DNA of 64,000 bases from Aphanomyces cochlioides (GCA_019828595.1 JAHQRK010000038.1:186001-250000); one strand, 5' to 3'; counted from the first letter of the stretch, positions 34,830 to 46,301 are shown. The notes: generated by a model not told the origin, from the sequence alone. A program made the numbers and translations.

Positions 34830-35781
34830 GAATGACCATTATGTGTGCTCTCCAGTCAGCTAAACCTCCATGTCGGCCAATTATATGCCATTTGGCTCGG
34901 AGTAATGCATTACACACCGAAATTTTGTATTTCAGGTTTGCTAAACGTGGAAACTCAAATGTACGAACCAAATTCCCCACCCACAACTCGAACGTAGTGC
35001 CAGTCCTGTAATTTGCCAAATTACAGGACTGCTAAAAGTCTCTACTATTGAAACTGATACTAGATCTAGGTGTGCTTACTGGAACTGCAATTATTGCATC
35101 ACTTCCAGTCGTCTACTCTTTCACATATCAACACGTATCACGCATCGCTCCACGTACGCTCATCGCTTGATCATCGCAGACTCATTCCGTCTTGTAGAGT
35201 TATTCCAGTGCTGTCAATTTTTATTCGCAAAATTCCTAAGAGGTTTAAGAAGTAGTTGTCAATCGACTTGTCGGAAAACCCGTGTCTTCCAAAATGCCAC
35301 CATGTCCTCACTAACTTCCGAGCAAATGCTCTCCCGAGGAACGGCTTGCCCTAATCAAACAGATCGAATGGGCTGTGCTCATAGCACGCGAGCATTCAAC
35401 GACCTCAAGAATCGGCTCTTCTTTTCAGTTATGCGACGAATCCGTCCTGAACCACTACAACGACTTGGTGGCTCTCTCAATGATTTATATACTCGCTCTC
35501 CACAATACCGCAAACTTGCCCTCTTCAGTTGCCGATCTGTCGATTGTTTTGTCGTATGCTACAACCGCGATGGAGTCGCAGAGCTACAAGTTCGCCTCTG
35601 TCTCCTGGATTGCATGGACATGAAATCACACGATCCAGCGTTGGCGATTTCAATTTGTACGACTCAACACATGTCAAGTTATGCAACTTGCAATGACGAC
35701 AAATGCCCGACTTTCAAACCAGAGTCTTCCACGTCATTGTGCATTCATGCTAATCGGTATGGTGGAAGATGGGTCGCCTAA

Positions 35782-36351
35782 GGTCATTCTTCTTGGGTGC
35801 AAGTTGATCAAGTCCCCCAATTGCGCTATCGTCGTACACGCTTCGACAGATACCAAGTTGTTGTGGTCATATTTTGGTTTTGGAGGTGCTGTCGGTTTCG
35901 ATTTTTCATCCCTGCATCACTCTTTCTGGTTATACCAATGACACCTCGATCTTTTCAGTCTGTTTCCCATGGAGGGTTCGTTCGGGCAACGTATTTCTTT
36001 CAGTTTTGCGTTGAATTCGACGTAATTGAAAGCAAAACGACCAACGAGACACAATCAAGTGGATTTCTTGCTGCACTCTTTTTTTTTTCATGCACTATCG
36101 AACTGCAGCTTCTTGCTCTCCTCGATGCGATATGGATCCTCAATTATGTACGCGCTCACCGGTTGGGCCGAATCGATGTTCCAAGGTTCAGCTCGGGCCT
36201 CTCAATGTTAAAGCCGAAGTGACAGGCAGCGCTTGAAATGTTATCGCACTGTCGTAGAAGGAAAAATATAAGAGCATATTGAGTTGATGAAACCGATTCT
36301 AAAACGGACTCAGCAGTTACATCATAAATTCATTTGCCGTCGATGTAGTCC
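35782..36351. other. Spacer between copies F and G
   Basis: No gene. Plus-strand short frames here are not family-like. The last part would include the promoter of intact copy G; apart from the CCATGGCC start context shared with other copies I see no defined element. Confidence 0.4.
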
Positions 36352-38355
36352 ATGGCCAAAGTAGAGTCGACTTCGCGAGTTCAAGCCTCAGTGCGCATTA
36401 GTCGTTTCTCGCTCTTCTACACGGGCTTGTTTGTCTTAAAGCTTGCGAGCACGGTACGTTGGACCAGACTAGTCATGTCTTATCCCTTTGTTCTAGCCAC
36501 TGATAGCTTATCTGACTGAACCTTTGCCGTGGTCAATTCCAAAGAGAAGTTTTGTGGAGTGGAGTTCATTTGATGCGTTCAATAACGCTACAGCAGACTA
36601 CCTCCGTCAACTCTATAACAGTCAAACAATGAGCCCTGGTACAGTCTGCCGCTCCGACAGCGCCACCATCACTTATGTTGTGCGGAACGAGATGGCGCTT
36701 CCGTTGGAGAGGATTTCTCCAGAATCATTCAACTCTCATTTTATTCACTTTCCAGGTATATATCGACTTCATGGAAAACTGAAACACGAGGAACAGGAGC
36801 AATGTTTTATGGGTCTGGCCCACACGCGTTTGTGCGAAACTTCTTAAACCAAGATGCAACTGAAAGGCGAGCTGGCCAAATGTTTTATTGCCAGCGCAAT
36901 CGCTACTATGGCACAGTCGTATCTGATGCGTGTATTTGGCTAGAACCAATGCCGCTTGAAAACTCGCGCGACGTCTACATGGTATATTTTGGCACGTTTG
37001 TGTGGGAGAGTGCCTTGTGGAGCTGGTTCAAAATTAGCGCTCGATGTTGCCTTACACTCTTTGTCTTGCGCGTCTTGTGGCAGCGATATTGTTGTCATTA
37101 CCGACCACTGCTTCATGGTCTCAAGACATTTGGAGTTGACGACCGATGCATCCATTACGAAGTGATTGTCGGCGATCCCACTTACTTGATTCTGAGTGAT
37201 CCCCGTGTATCGCTGGCGATGACGGTCGATATTGTTCTGACACCGCCCTATGTTTGCTGGTCTGTCCTACGAGTTTGTCAATACGAAGACCATGTTGCGT
37301 TCAGTCTTGGTTGCTTGTACTCGGCACGCTTTGTCTCTATATGTGGAGGAAACTCAATTGATTCGATGTTGTAGGTCTGGAGTGGATATTTTGCAATGCG
37401 CTGTTTGTCGTATGTTGTGAAAGCCCGACGATGGGAATCCAAATTTGCTCCAATTGATCCAGGAATTCTTGGATTTGGGGCTCTGCTTTATGGTGGACCT
37501 ATCATGAGTTTCATCGGCAATACACCCTTGATAGCAATCTTTCAAATTACTTGGACCATATTCTTGCCAGAAGCGCTTGAGCCGCAAGCGATTGAAGTCG
37601 CGACAGGTATGAATGACGTCTCGTAAAGATCTTAAATGCATGGCAGGCATGATTGCAGGAATAACTATCATGGCAGCATTCCCAATCGTTTTATCGCATC
37701 TCCTCCGTCGAATGAAGCCCCTGCAACCACGTACAACATGACAGAACTATTCTAATTACATTCCTCCGCGCTAGGTCTCGAGGGATCCCTTGAAAAAGTT
37801 TCATGGCAATGGTCTATCTTGAGGGATTATCTTCGTACACATCTCATGAGGCAACGTGATCAAACTCGCGTGATGACAGTCGTTCCTGCGACTAATGCTC
37901 ATCGCAAACAAAAGACATCCATGAAATGCACTGAAGTCGGTCCAAGTAATATTCACAGCCAGAGAGCATTCAGCGACGTCAAGAATCGAGTCTTTTTCAA
38001 AATGCTGCATCTGCATGCTCCTGAGCCGACGCGTCGAATTGGTGGATCCCTTCATGAAATGTATCTCAGTAGTGCCGAATACCGCAAGGTGCCTCTGTTT
38101 AGCTGCCGAGCTGCCGATTGCTTTGTCTTGTGCTACACGTCGAACGACGATGTGGTTATGCAAGTGCGACTAAGTTTTCTCGACTGCTTTGATACAAGAC
38201 TGCAAGATCCACGCCTGGCGATTCCAACATGTACAAGCGACCACAAATTAAGTTATGCAACTTGTAATGGCCACCCGTGTAAGACATATCGACCAACCAA
38301 CTCGACGTCAAAGTGCATCCACTCCCCAAGATATGGAGCCAAGTGGGTTGCCTAA
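36352..38355 (+). CDS. Multi-pass membrane protein of the array family, copy G (intact reference)
   Basis: Six exons: 36352-36453, 36497-36755, 36797-37332, 37375-37606, 37647-37730 and 37775-38355; five GT-AG introns of 40-44 bp; 597 aa with no lesion. Layout by residue: N-terminal span about 17-34; a probably non-cytosolic region with TEPLPWSIPKR, NNATADY and Cys pairs (CQRNRYYG, SDACIWLEP) to about 190; spans at about 200-217, 255-275 and 286-316; invariant VIVGDPTYLILSDP at 244-257; a further span region 329-363 containing PIDPGILGFGALLYGGP; a span at 377-396; then a soluble C-terminal domain with FSDVKNRVFF, GGSLHEMY, PLFSCRAADCFVLCYT, LSFLDCFDTRLQDPRLAIPTC and KWVA at the end. The domain is rich in conserved Cys. 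I do not recognise the family, and topology is inferred from hydrophobicity. It sits in the middle of its broken relatives, which share its exon sizes. Confidence 0.85.
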
Positions 38356-38674
38356 TAGTCGAAGTTGTCACGTCACGAACAATAATTTTATCAAAAAGAA
38401 GTAAGGCATCACCCCTTGATCAAGCCTTCGACCGAACTTTCTGCAATGTACACGACGTCATGTAGTCTAACGTAAAATGCCAATTTATGATCTCTTCTTC
38501 TGAGATACCGAGTTTGGCAATGTGTGTCTTTGATTCGCTCCAAAGCTGTGTGATGGTCATGTTTCAGTCTGCATGGACTTGGTTTGTGCCTCGTGATCTG
38601 TTGTCGCAGGCTGTCGAAGTATCGATTGGTAAGTCTGGGATGATTCTTGGATAGTGGTCTCACTGTGGTGTTAG

Positions 38675-39361
38675 GAACGATCATGGCACTCTTTCTACTA
38701 GCATGCCTTCCTGTAGCCCTCTCCTTGACAGTTCGAAAAATGGCACCTCTTCGGCCTAGTACACATGATAGGAACGATACAATTAATGCCACTGCTAGGT
38801 TCCGATGGACGGGCTTTACGCCAATTGACTGAGCTGAAAGAACGTATTTACTCGAAGTGGACAGCTCTTAAGGGACGAATCTTTCTTGGAACGATTGTTC
38901 CTGCTACAGTTTTCCAACAGCGGCTCTCAACGAGTCTCGATGATAGCCAAGTCAACTTTCACAGTAAGCGGTCCTTCAACGACATCAAAAATCGATTTCT
39001 CTTTGCGATTCTACGACGCCACGCTCCAGAGCCTGTTAGACAAATTGGCGGATCACTTTACGCATTATACGACCATACCCCGGAGTACCGGAGTATCTTC
39101 CTCTTCAGTTGTCGGGCTGCCGATTGTTTTGTTTTGTGCTATACTTCTGACGACCAAGTGGACTTGCAAGTGCGACTCAGTTTTCTCGATTGTATCGACA
39201 CTAGACTCGGCGATCCACAGTTGGCAATTCAAACTTGTACTAGTGAGCACAATGCTAGTTATGCTACGTGCGATCGTCGCCCCTGCAAAACTTTCCAGCC
39301 AATCAACTCGTCCTCAGTGTGCATTCACTACCCTCAAATAGGCACAAAGTGGGTCGCATAG
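38675..39361 (+). pseudogene. Array family partial copy H (exons 5 and 6 only)
   Basis: Exon 5 (38675-38758, 84 nt, the same size as in G) encodes the last membrane span (GTIMALFLLACLPVALSL). A 40-bp intron (38759-38798) and an open exon 6 follow (38799-39361, GGSLYALYDHTPEYR, FSCRAADCFVLCYTSDD, GTKWVA). Exons 1-4 are missing. The upstream sequence 38395-38640 is not family-like; on the minus strand it has a protein-like frame I cannot name. Without a start and the transmembrane core this is a fragment, though exon 6 is undamaged and could donate sequence by conversion. Confidence 0.82.
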
Positions 39362-40004
39362 TGGAGAAGTCACTATGGACAATCCTCAGTCTCAACTTTA
39401 TGGCAGAACAACCTCTTTTTGAAACAGTGCAAGGACCCCATTGTGGCTTAAAAGGTCAAAAATGTGGATCGATTGACAAGTACCTTGGAGCAGAAAATGA
39501 GATTAATTCATGAAGTCTCTTATGGCAATGACAAATAAATTTCGCCATCATGGACAACGAGCATGCCCTGACCTCTCAAGTCCTAGCCGTTGAGAAGGTG
39601 AACAATGGAAGAGTTTTGGTCTTACTCTTTGAAGTCGTCCCTATTGCCCTCATTGCCACTGTCAGCCTTTCTTTGCTCACGGCACTTCTTGTACTACATA
39701 CGAAGAGCGATTCATGGATAAGCCTGAGGATTGATGCACTCTACACAAGAAGAATCACGTCGTGTATGGTGGTTAAGCTTTTTAAGAGGCATTTACTCGA
39801 TGGAATTGTGACGTGTTCTCAACTCCAGCTGTCATACTAAGCTTGCTCTATCTTAAAGTACATTCGTACAGCCTCAGCCAGAACTCCAAGCATGCAGCAC
39901 GAATTGCAACATGTAATAGGACTTTGCGGTCGCAATAAATGTCGGAATGTCTAAGCGAAACCGAAAATGCCGAGAAACGGTTTCGCCGTGAATTGCCTTT
40001 TCGC
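39362..40004. other. Spacer between copies H and I
   Basis: Holds one small open frame (39550-39840, separate entry). Nothing else is supported. Confidence 0.4.
39550..39840 (+). other. Possible small membrane protein, unrecognised
   Basis: An ATG-started 96-codon frame encodes one clear hydrophobic segment (VVPIALIATVSLSLLTALLV) between hydrophilic ends. It has no family match that I know and no splice partner. It may be a decayed membrane-span exon or chance. Confidence 0.25.
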
Positions 40005-41230
40005 ATGGCCAAAGTGCATGAGGTGCCCACAAAGGCCGCAGTTCGATTCAGCTTTCTATCGCTTTGTTATACAGGTATCTTTGTTTTGAAGCTTGCAAGT
40101 ACGGTAAAGTATTCGGGTCATTGCGTTGCCCTTACACTTGTCACAGCCTTTCTTCGCCTATCTCACTGAGCCATTGCCATGGAGTTTACCACACAGAGAT
40201 GTCACCAAGTGCACCACATTTGAAGCTTTCAACAACGCTACATATAGTTTTTTCCGCCATGTCTACAACGATCAAACCATGCGCAATGCCGATTGTAAAT
40301 TTGACAGCTCGACAGTCTCGTTCGTTCTGCGATCGCGAGTTTCCTTGCCACTGAACGAGGTGCCTGAGCCATCAAGTCTGTCTCACATTAGGGGTATTCA
40401 AAGTTGAGATATTTTTTTGCTTTTGATGCTTTGAAAGCAAATATTTTTTTGTCGGATGACTTGAAAAGCAGTCATGCTGAAGCAGTTTGTTTGTTGAGGT
40501 ATTCAAATTGAATACTACTCTGGTTCGAAATAATTGCTACAATTACATTCTCGGCAGAATTTTTTTTCAAAAATAATCGAAATATTCAACGCTGATTGGC
40601 TCAGTAAACAGCTTAGGATCTCCTCTTTGATTGGTTAATTTGTGGAAACTACAATTCGTCTCCGTTGGCGAGATATGGTGTGTCAAAGTTGACCGACCAG
40701 GCGGATAGATCACATTTTTTTCGCTGTGGGTTCACTGTAGGAATTGAGCCCAATTTAATTACATATCTAGATTCAACATCAAAGATAGATGGTGTTAACA
40801 TAGCAACACTGCTGGTTCTTGGTGTATAGCCCGGTTGCAGGTCGTCAGAAGGCTGGAACCTATCAAACCTAGAGATGACTGTCAAACATAGCGCTCTCGC
40901 GATGAGAGCCGCCAATAGCCACACCTGACATGCGCTATAACATAACTGACATTATACTGACGTTAGACTTCGCTATTTCTGTTCTGGGCAAGCAAGATGA
41001 ACACAGAGAGACCTGTGTCATCGGGACATCAGTGCTGTTTGAATAAAAAATTTGGACATCCTGTGAAATTTTATATACGTTTTTGAGGTTGTTTACAAAA
41101 ACCCATATATCCTCATATCCGGACATACTCAAATCAAGATAAAACAGTGTAGCATTTTTTGCGGACCAGAGTAGTAAATGCTTTTGAATCCCATTAACCG
41201 GATTCAAAATAAGTTTTCTTTCGTCCATCC

Positions 41231-42352
41231 ATGCCGCGACAGGGAGTGCGCATGGCCACCTTGAAAGGCATTGAAAAGTTGATTAAGGGGGTTGTTGTTG
41301 AGGATCCAGATCAAAGCTTCACAGTGAAGCGGAAACTCAGACATTTGGTAGATCTCTACAACTGTATTCTACGTGTGCGCTACCTGCAGCCCAGGTTTCC
41401 CTTGCTCAAGTCCTTGGGAGCTCTATCTATACTACCATATCTGCATGTTGCTGACTTTGTACAAGAGCTGAGGGTCTCCCAGAAGACGTTCGCGTACATT
41501 TTGAGCCTTATCGAAGATGACCCTAACTTTATGAGCAAGTCCAACAACTCCCAAGTCTCCGTCTGGGTTCAACTTGCTTGTGTTCTTCATCGACTGGGTC
41601 ACAGTGGAAGCGGATCATCTTGTGGTATGGTTGCTCGTGCTAAAGGTGTTGGACAAGGATCGGTGTTTCTTTACACGAGCCGAGTGATTGATGCTCTAAA
41701 AAGGCGAGCTTCAAGGTGGATTTCCTGGCCCTCTCCACATGAACGCAAATGCCTTGCTGCTCTGAACATGCAAGAATTTGGGTTTGCTGGATGTGTTTTA
41801 TCTACAGATGGTACACATTGTGTATTGTTTGAGAAGCCAGCACTGGACGGTGAAGTCTATTTTTCTCGAACGAAGACATACTCGATGAACACTATTGTAA
41901 CCTTTAACGCTCACCGCCGAATAAGATATTTTGTAGTTGGTTGGCCTGGTAGCGTTCACGACTCGACGATATGGAAGACTACAGATGTATTTAAGCAGCC
42001 TCACTTGTACTTTTCAAGCGAGGAATATCAACTGGGTGATTCTGGATTTGCTTTGACTCATCAAATGGTTGTACCCTACCGACAGCCATATTCCCGTGAG
42101 GTTGACAATGCCCAGTTCAATACGTATCTGGCCTCAGCAAGAGCCGTCACGGAGCATGGCAATGGAATTCTAAAGGGGAGATGGCAAAGTCTTCGAGGAA
42201 TTCCGGTGCGTATCAAGACTCCATTGGACATTGAAAGGGTTTGCAGTTGGGTTGTGGCGTGTTGCGTCATTCATAAAATTGTGAACAGCGAAAACCACTC
42301 ACATGACCACATCGAACCAATTAGTGAGACTCATCGAACGAACGTTCGTTGA
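41231..42352 (+). CDS. HARBI1-like transposase (DDE_Tnp_4) of element 2
   Basis: The 373-aa, single-exon protein has an N-terminal helical region (FVQELRVSQKTFAYILSLIE, WVQLACVLHRLGHSGSG) and a DDE core: LSTDGTHCVL (first Asp), GSVHDSTIW, YQLGDSGFAL (second Asp) and TEHGNGILKGRWQSLRGIP (Glu). All expected acidic residues are present, so it could be active, unlike the transposases of the other three elements in this window. The ATG at 41231 follows a stop-containing leader. Confidence 0.9.
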   Translation: MPRQGVRMATLKGIEKLIKGVVVEDPDQSFTVKRKLRHLVDLYNCILRVRYLQPRFPLLKSLGALSILPYLHVADFVQELRVSQKTFAYILSLIEDDPNFMSKSNNSQVSVWVQLACVLHRLGHSGSGSSCGMVARAKGVGQGSVFLYTSRVIDALKRRASRWISWPSPHERKCLAALNMQEFGFAGCVLSTDGTHCVLFEKPALDGEVYFSRTKTYSMNTIVTFNAHRRIRYFVVGWPGSVHDSTIWKTTDVFKQPHLYFSSEEYQLGDSGFALTHQMVVPYRQPYSREVDNAQFNTYLASARAVTEHGNGILKGRWQSLRGIPVRIKTPLDIERVCSWVVACCVIHKIVNSENHSHDHIEPISETHRTNVR

Positions 42353-42714
42353 CGCTTGACTGGTGTCAGATTTTCTTGAAAGCGTGACTTCTTTATGTTG
42401 GAGAGGGGCTTTACGTCAGTCTTTGTCGAAACCTTCCTTTTGCGTGTATTCAATTCACATTGGACAGCGCAAGGTTCGTCATCTGAATTCGCTTGTACGT
42501 CAGGATCCTGGCGATTATCTTAGTTTGGTCATTGATCTAGTGTCTTACTGCAATCAGTCTCGTTTCATCATCGGAACTTGTATCTGAAGCCTTGTCTAGT
42601 TCAACATCTCCATCATCCACAGTACTGGTCGCTTGAGGTGATACTTCTACGATATAACGATCAACCTAATTACCGCTAGATTCGAGTCCACCTACTACAG
42701 ATACATGACTTGGT

Positions 42715-43231
42715 TCAATATTTTGGCGGCCTCGAAACAGCGCTTTCATGCGCTCGTAGTTGAAACACAGTTTCTCCAACTTCGCAGCGACAGTCGTTAT
42801 TCCTATTTGACGCATTAATACTCGTAGATCTTTTAGAATTACCATTGGAAGTATCCTTCGCTGTCAGTCCTTGTTCACTTTGGCCTGCGTCTTTATCACC
42901 ATCCCATGCAAATGCAGCCTTAAATGAACGTAGATAGGATTCGAAGCGATTCTTGGCACTACGCTTGTTCCAATCCTGGAATTGCTCCGGCACTTTTTCG
43001 TTGATGAACGTTGCCATCGCAGAAAAGCCTGAATTACTTTGTTATGGATGTAGTATGTTTGGTCCCACCTTGGGCTTTAGTTATGGCAAGGCCACCTTGT
43101 ACAGGTCTTCCCTTTGTGGCCTTGCCAGTGATGATGTTGTAGTTCTTTTCGTCTTCAAGGAACTCAAGCACTAAGTGCAATTCCATGTCGGTGACGACAC
43201 GGCGTCCTGCTACTTGTCCTCTGGTTGTCAT
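42715..43231 (-). CDS. Harbinger accessory protein of element 2 (spliced)
   Basis: Exons 43231-43069 and 43028-42715 with a 40-bp GT-AG intron give 158 aa. The N-terminal part has VVTDMELHLVLEFLEDEKNYNI-type sequence, the middle has FQDWNKRSAKNRFESYLRSFKAAF, a helical DNA-binding-like segment, and the tail is Ser/Asn-rich. Position and orientation relative to the transposase match the second gene of PIF/Harbinger elements, which assists transposition. The domain is not one I can name more exactly. 42353-42714 between the two genes shows no other gene. Confidence 0.7.
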
Positions 43232-44718
43232 GGTGCTTGCCCGAGCTGAGAGCGCTGTGAGAGCGATCGTTTCTGGACGTACGATGCCGATTTGGATTGT
43301 GATTGGACGTTAAAATATGCTATTCTGGCTTGATTGAAGCATTAAGCTCTTGAAGCAAAAGCACCTCGTGAGGTGCTTTGACAATCTCAAAGCTGCTTCA
43401 AAGTCTTTTTATAGAATAAAAATATTTGCTTTGAAATTTGTATGAAGCAATTAAAATTCAACTTTGAATACCCCTATTGTTCGGTTTCCAGGTATGTTTC
43501 ATTTTGGTTTTTCGTTATTTGATGATAAAATGAGTAGGAGCTATATTCTACAGCGGTGGGGTATGACATCACTGCTCAGTCAAGACTCAACTCGTCGAAG
43601 ACAAATGCAATTGTTTCAATGCCAACGAAATTATTACTGCGGTGCGGTGTTCGCAGACTCTTGTGTCTGGTTAGAACCTTTGTCAAGTCGCCCGACGGAT
43701 TACACGTATCAACTCTACTTTGCCACTATCATTTGGGAAAATACGCTGTCGTGTTGGCTCAAGTTGGGGTTTCGTTGTCTGTTCATGCTATACATCCTGC
43801 GTGTTGTTTGGCAACAATATTGTTGTCACTACCGGCCACTTCTTGTAAACCTTCGAGATATCGGCGTTGGCGATGGAGGATATTGCCGCTATGTAGTTGT
43901 CGTCGGCGACCCAACCTTTTTGGTGCTGAATGATCCGTTAGTTTCGTTTGTCATGGTAATTGATATCATGGTCGCGCCTGGATACACCCCATGGTCTGTG
44001 GAACGAGTGTCACAATATGACGATCTCCCTGCGTTATTTCTGGGTATCATATTCGTTTTGTCTGACAGTGTTTGAAGTATGCCCCATCTGACTATTTCAT
44101 CTAGGTTTGGAGTGGCTATTTTGCCATGCGTTGTATGTCATCGCTAGTGAAATTGCTTGGATGGGAGAAACAATTTGCTCCGATTGCCCCTGGCGTGCTT
44201 GGCTTTGGTGCCTTCCTGTATGGAGGGCCTATGATTACAATCATGAGCAATACACCCTCATGTATGTCTTCCACATCAACTGGGACCTTTTCCTTTCATC
44301 AGAAGCACAGCTCGAAAGCATCGAGATAGCTTCATGTATCTTTGTTGATAGTTAAATCCTGAACTTCTCGAAGGAATAACGACTGGTTTGATTCTCCTCG
44401 CGTGGTGTCCGGTCGTGTGCTCCTTTGCGTTTCAACAAGTGTCAGTCCTTCGTCCACGTACGACAAGCCAATTTTCATCATTTCCAGACGATTTGTTAGA
44501 ATTGCGCAGATATATTCATCAGCTCTCACGAAGAATAACAATTCTCAAGACAGCTCTATTCTTCTCTAGAGGCAACACCATCAGCCAAACGTCCATAATG
44601 GTTTTCCCGAGAAGTCCCTCTCCAGCGCAGATGCAGTTGGGCAGTGGACAAGTTGGCAATAATTTATACAGCCAGCGAGCATTCAACGACATTAAGATTC
44701 GTGCGCTCTTTTCAGTCA

Positions 44719-44889
44719 TGCTCAGCGTCAAAATTTCCGCAAATTTTTCCGAATTTTGCGGATATTTTTAAAAATATGCGGAATTCTGAAAGCACTGGTC
44801 CGCAGGCTTTTTCCGCAAAACGCGGAAGTTGAGGAGGGCCATTCCGCAAAATGTCGCTTCGAGATCAATGGAAAGTAAGGTAGATCGAT
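44719..44889. other. Junction sequence between truncated copy I and the inverted arm
   Basis: 171 bp of AT-rich sequence with repeated TCCGCA/TGCGGA words in both orientations. It matches neither the array family nor the arm, and it replaces the end of copy I. It may be filler DNA from repair or the end of an unknown element. Confidence 0.6.
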
Positions 44890-45527
44890 CCTCGGCATGA
44901 TGTCAAGTGGGTTGCCTAATTGCCAGGTCCAACTTGCCCTTGCTTACAACTATTTTGAACTACGAATACAGGAAGGAATCTGCCAACGGAGCTCGTTGAG
45001 GTTTTGTCAACTGCTTTTTTTTCTTGCCCCTCAACTCAGTGCAAATCTTCCACTATGTCGATAGTGCAGAGATTTTTGCCGCAACTACAGAATTGCAGTC
45101 GCACTTCGAGTGGCTAAGGTAAGATTCCATGGCAAATTGCTGCAGATATTGGAGGCATAAAAACTTCAAATTGCCTTTCTGTCGTGACGTCGATAACCAC
45201 ACACTCAACGCACGATTGCCTGTGTCCACTTTTTTTATTTTCTCTGACAGCATGACGAATAAACAACTCCAAGTCGTCTTAGGATAGACCGAAGTAATGT
45301 TACATCTAACGTTTCTACCACGTGATCTGCTGTACGAAGAACTATTTACTAAGTAGTTCATCAGAAGGAAAGATGACAGACGGCATTCTCGTCGCTTCTA
45401 TTTGCCTAATGTAGTGCAGTGCATACCTCCCCCTATAGTCGCCTGAAAGGCTCACTTTATCGCCTTGCTAACTCAAACCGACGCTGCAAACTTCTGACGT
45501 ACTGCCATTGCGTTCTCTGCGTAGGCC

Positions 45528-45872
45528 ATGGATGAGTCCACTTTGCTGGCTCAATCCTACTATAATGGTCCAAAACTCTGTATTCCACAGGTCTCGCAGG
45601 CACAAGCTAAGACGATAGCACTGATCAGTGCAGACAGCTTCATCTTGTGCTACAAGTCCGACGGCCAAGTGGATTTGCAAGTACGTTTGAGTTTACTCGA
45701 TGGTTTGGATTCGAGGTTGAGTGATCCACGGCTGGCAATACCAACATGTACAAGCAAACACAATACAAGTTTTGCCATTTGCAACCACAAGAAGTGCTCA
45801 ACGTTTCAGCCGACGCCTACAAGAAGATCATGTATCCATGCCCCTCGACAGAAGTCAAACTGGGTCGCCTAA
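45528..45872 (+). pseudogene. Array family C-terminal fragment (left arm)
   Basis: Encodes the second half of the C-terminal domain (DSFILCYKSDGQVDLQVRLSLLDGLDSRLSDPRLAIPTC, shown here only in part: FILCYKSDGQVDLQVRL) to NWVA at 45872. The first half is unrecognisable. An identical copy lies at 52922-53266 on the other strand. 44931-45527 in front shows no gene. Confidence 0.78.
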
Positions 45873-46123
45873 CGGTTGAATTTCCAAGATTATAGTGAAC
45901 ATAACACATTTTATACTGATTGACGTGTCAAGGCCACTGTACGGCTCGAGTTGCCAAGATCCATATCTTCCTAGTGCTTACAATCCCAGTACAACTAGAG
46001 AATCCGAAGCTTTACCAGCAGTTAGCTCATGACTCGGTAATACTGATCGCTGCTGCGAAGTAGAGTCCATGATGATTTTGTGACCATGGCAAATAAAAGG
46101 ACGACTGCTCTTGTCACAGTTCC

Positions 46124-46301
46124 GACAGCAAATTTCATTTCCAAATCCGCCTGACCTTGGTCGAAGGATTGGATTTCAAGCTGAGTAACATACGAGCTTC
46201 GCAACTACTTGTAACAACGAGAGGAAATCCGCGTTTCAATCAAGTTGGTCCAGGCAAATGTGCATTCACTCCCCTCTGCTGGTGTCAAGTGGGTTGCCTA
46301 A
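46124..46301 (+). pseudogene. Highly decayed array C-terminal fragment (left arm)
   Basis: Begins with DSKFHFQIRLTLVEGLDFKLS, matching copy K (DSKARLQIRLSLVEGLDPKL), then drifts out of frame (RFNQVGPGKCAFTPL mirrors K's alternative frame) to a GTGGGTTGCCTAA end. The 3' flank also resembles that of copy K, so this is a tandem duplicate of K's 3' end. The stretch 46302-46737 up to the cotransporter gene is that flank, without a gene. Confidence 0.65.

Larger units (their letters stand above)
32643..35043. mobile_element. PIF/Harbinger-type transposon 1 (in intron of copy F)
   Basis: Terminal inverted repeats begin AGAGACTTTTAGCA at both ends and stay similar inward (GTAATTTG). The flanks show a 3-bp duplication ACT (32640-32642 and 35044-35046), as expected for this superfamily. 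Inside are two convergent genes, a DDE transposase on the minus strand and a Myb/SANT-like second protein on the plus strand, the standard two-gene layout of PIF/Harbinger. Length 2401 bp. Confidence 0.9.
31359..35781 (+). pseudogene. Array family copy F, split by a transposon inside an intron
   Basis: Exon 1 31359-31454, intron 31455-31502, then exon 2, which has TGA at 31566-31568 where Trp is expected and TAA at 31686-31688. Exon 3 begins with AMFYSS (about 31820) and is missing part of the WSWF membrane entry. Exon 4 ends at 32620. The next intron spans 32621-35069 because a 2401-bp PIF/Harbinger element sits in it; without the element and its 3-bp duplication the intron would be 45 bp, the family norm. 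Exon 5 (GVLTGTAIIASLPVVYS) and exon 6 (to 35781, GGRWVA) are open. So the gene was already damaged in exon 2 or became so later; the insertion itself need not have destroyed it. The spacer before it (30979-31358) shows no gene. Confidence 0.85.
40390..43475. mobile_element. PIF/Harbinger-type transposon 2 (in exon 2 of copy I)
   Basis: Terminal inverted repeats read AGGGGTATTCAAAGTTGA at both ends. A 3-bp duplication ATT flanks them (40387-40389 and 43476-43478). The element is 3086 bp and holds a DDE transposase (+) and a spliced second gene (-), convergent. It differs from element 1 in sequence and end motif, so these are two separate lineages. Both genes look undamaged. Confidence 0.92.
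40005..44718 (+). pseudogene. Array family copy I, split by a transposon in exon 2 and truncated
   Basis: Exon 1 40005-40103 (MAKVHEVP...GIFVLKLAST), intron 40104-40146, exon 2 from 40147. After the codons for SLSHI a 3086-bp PIF/Harbinger element intervenes, and the gene resumes with VRFPG at 43479. The empty site would restore an unbroken exon 2. Further lesions: loss of codons with a shift near 43560, a shift at the exon 3 end near 44050, and a shift near 44262. Exon 5 (GITTGLILLAW) and the start of exon 6 (SQRAFNDIK) are open, but the C-terminal domain stops abruptly near 44718, where unrelated TCCGCA-rich sequence and then the left arm of the inverted duplication begin. Confidence 0.85.
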
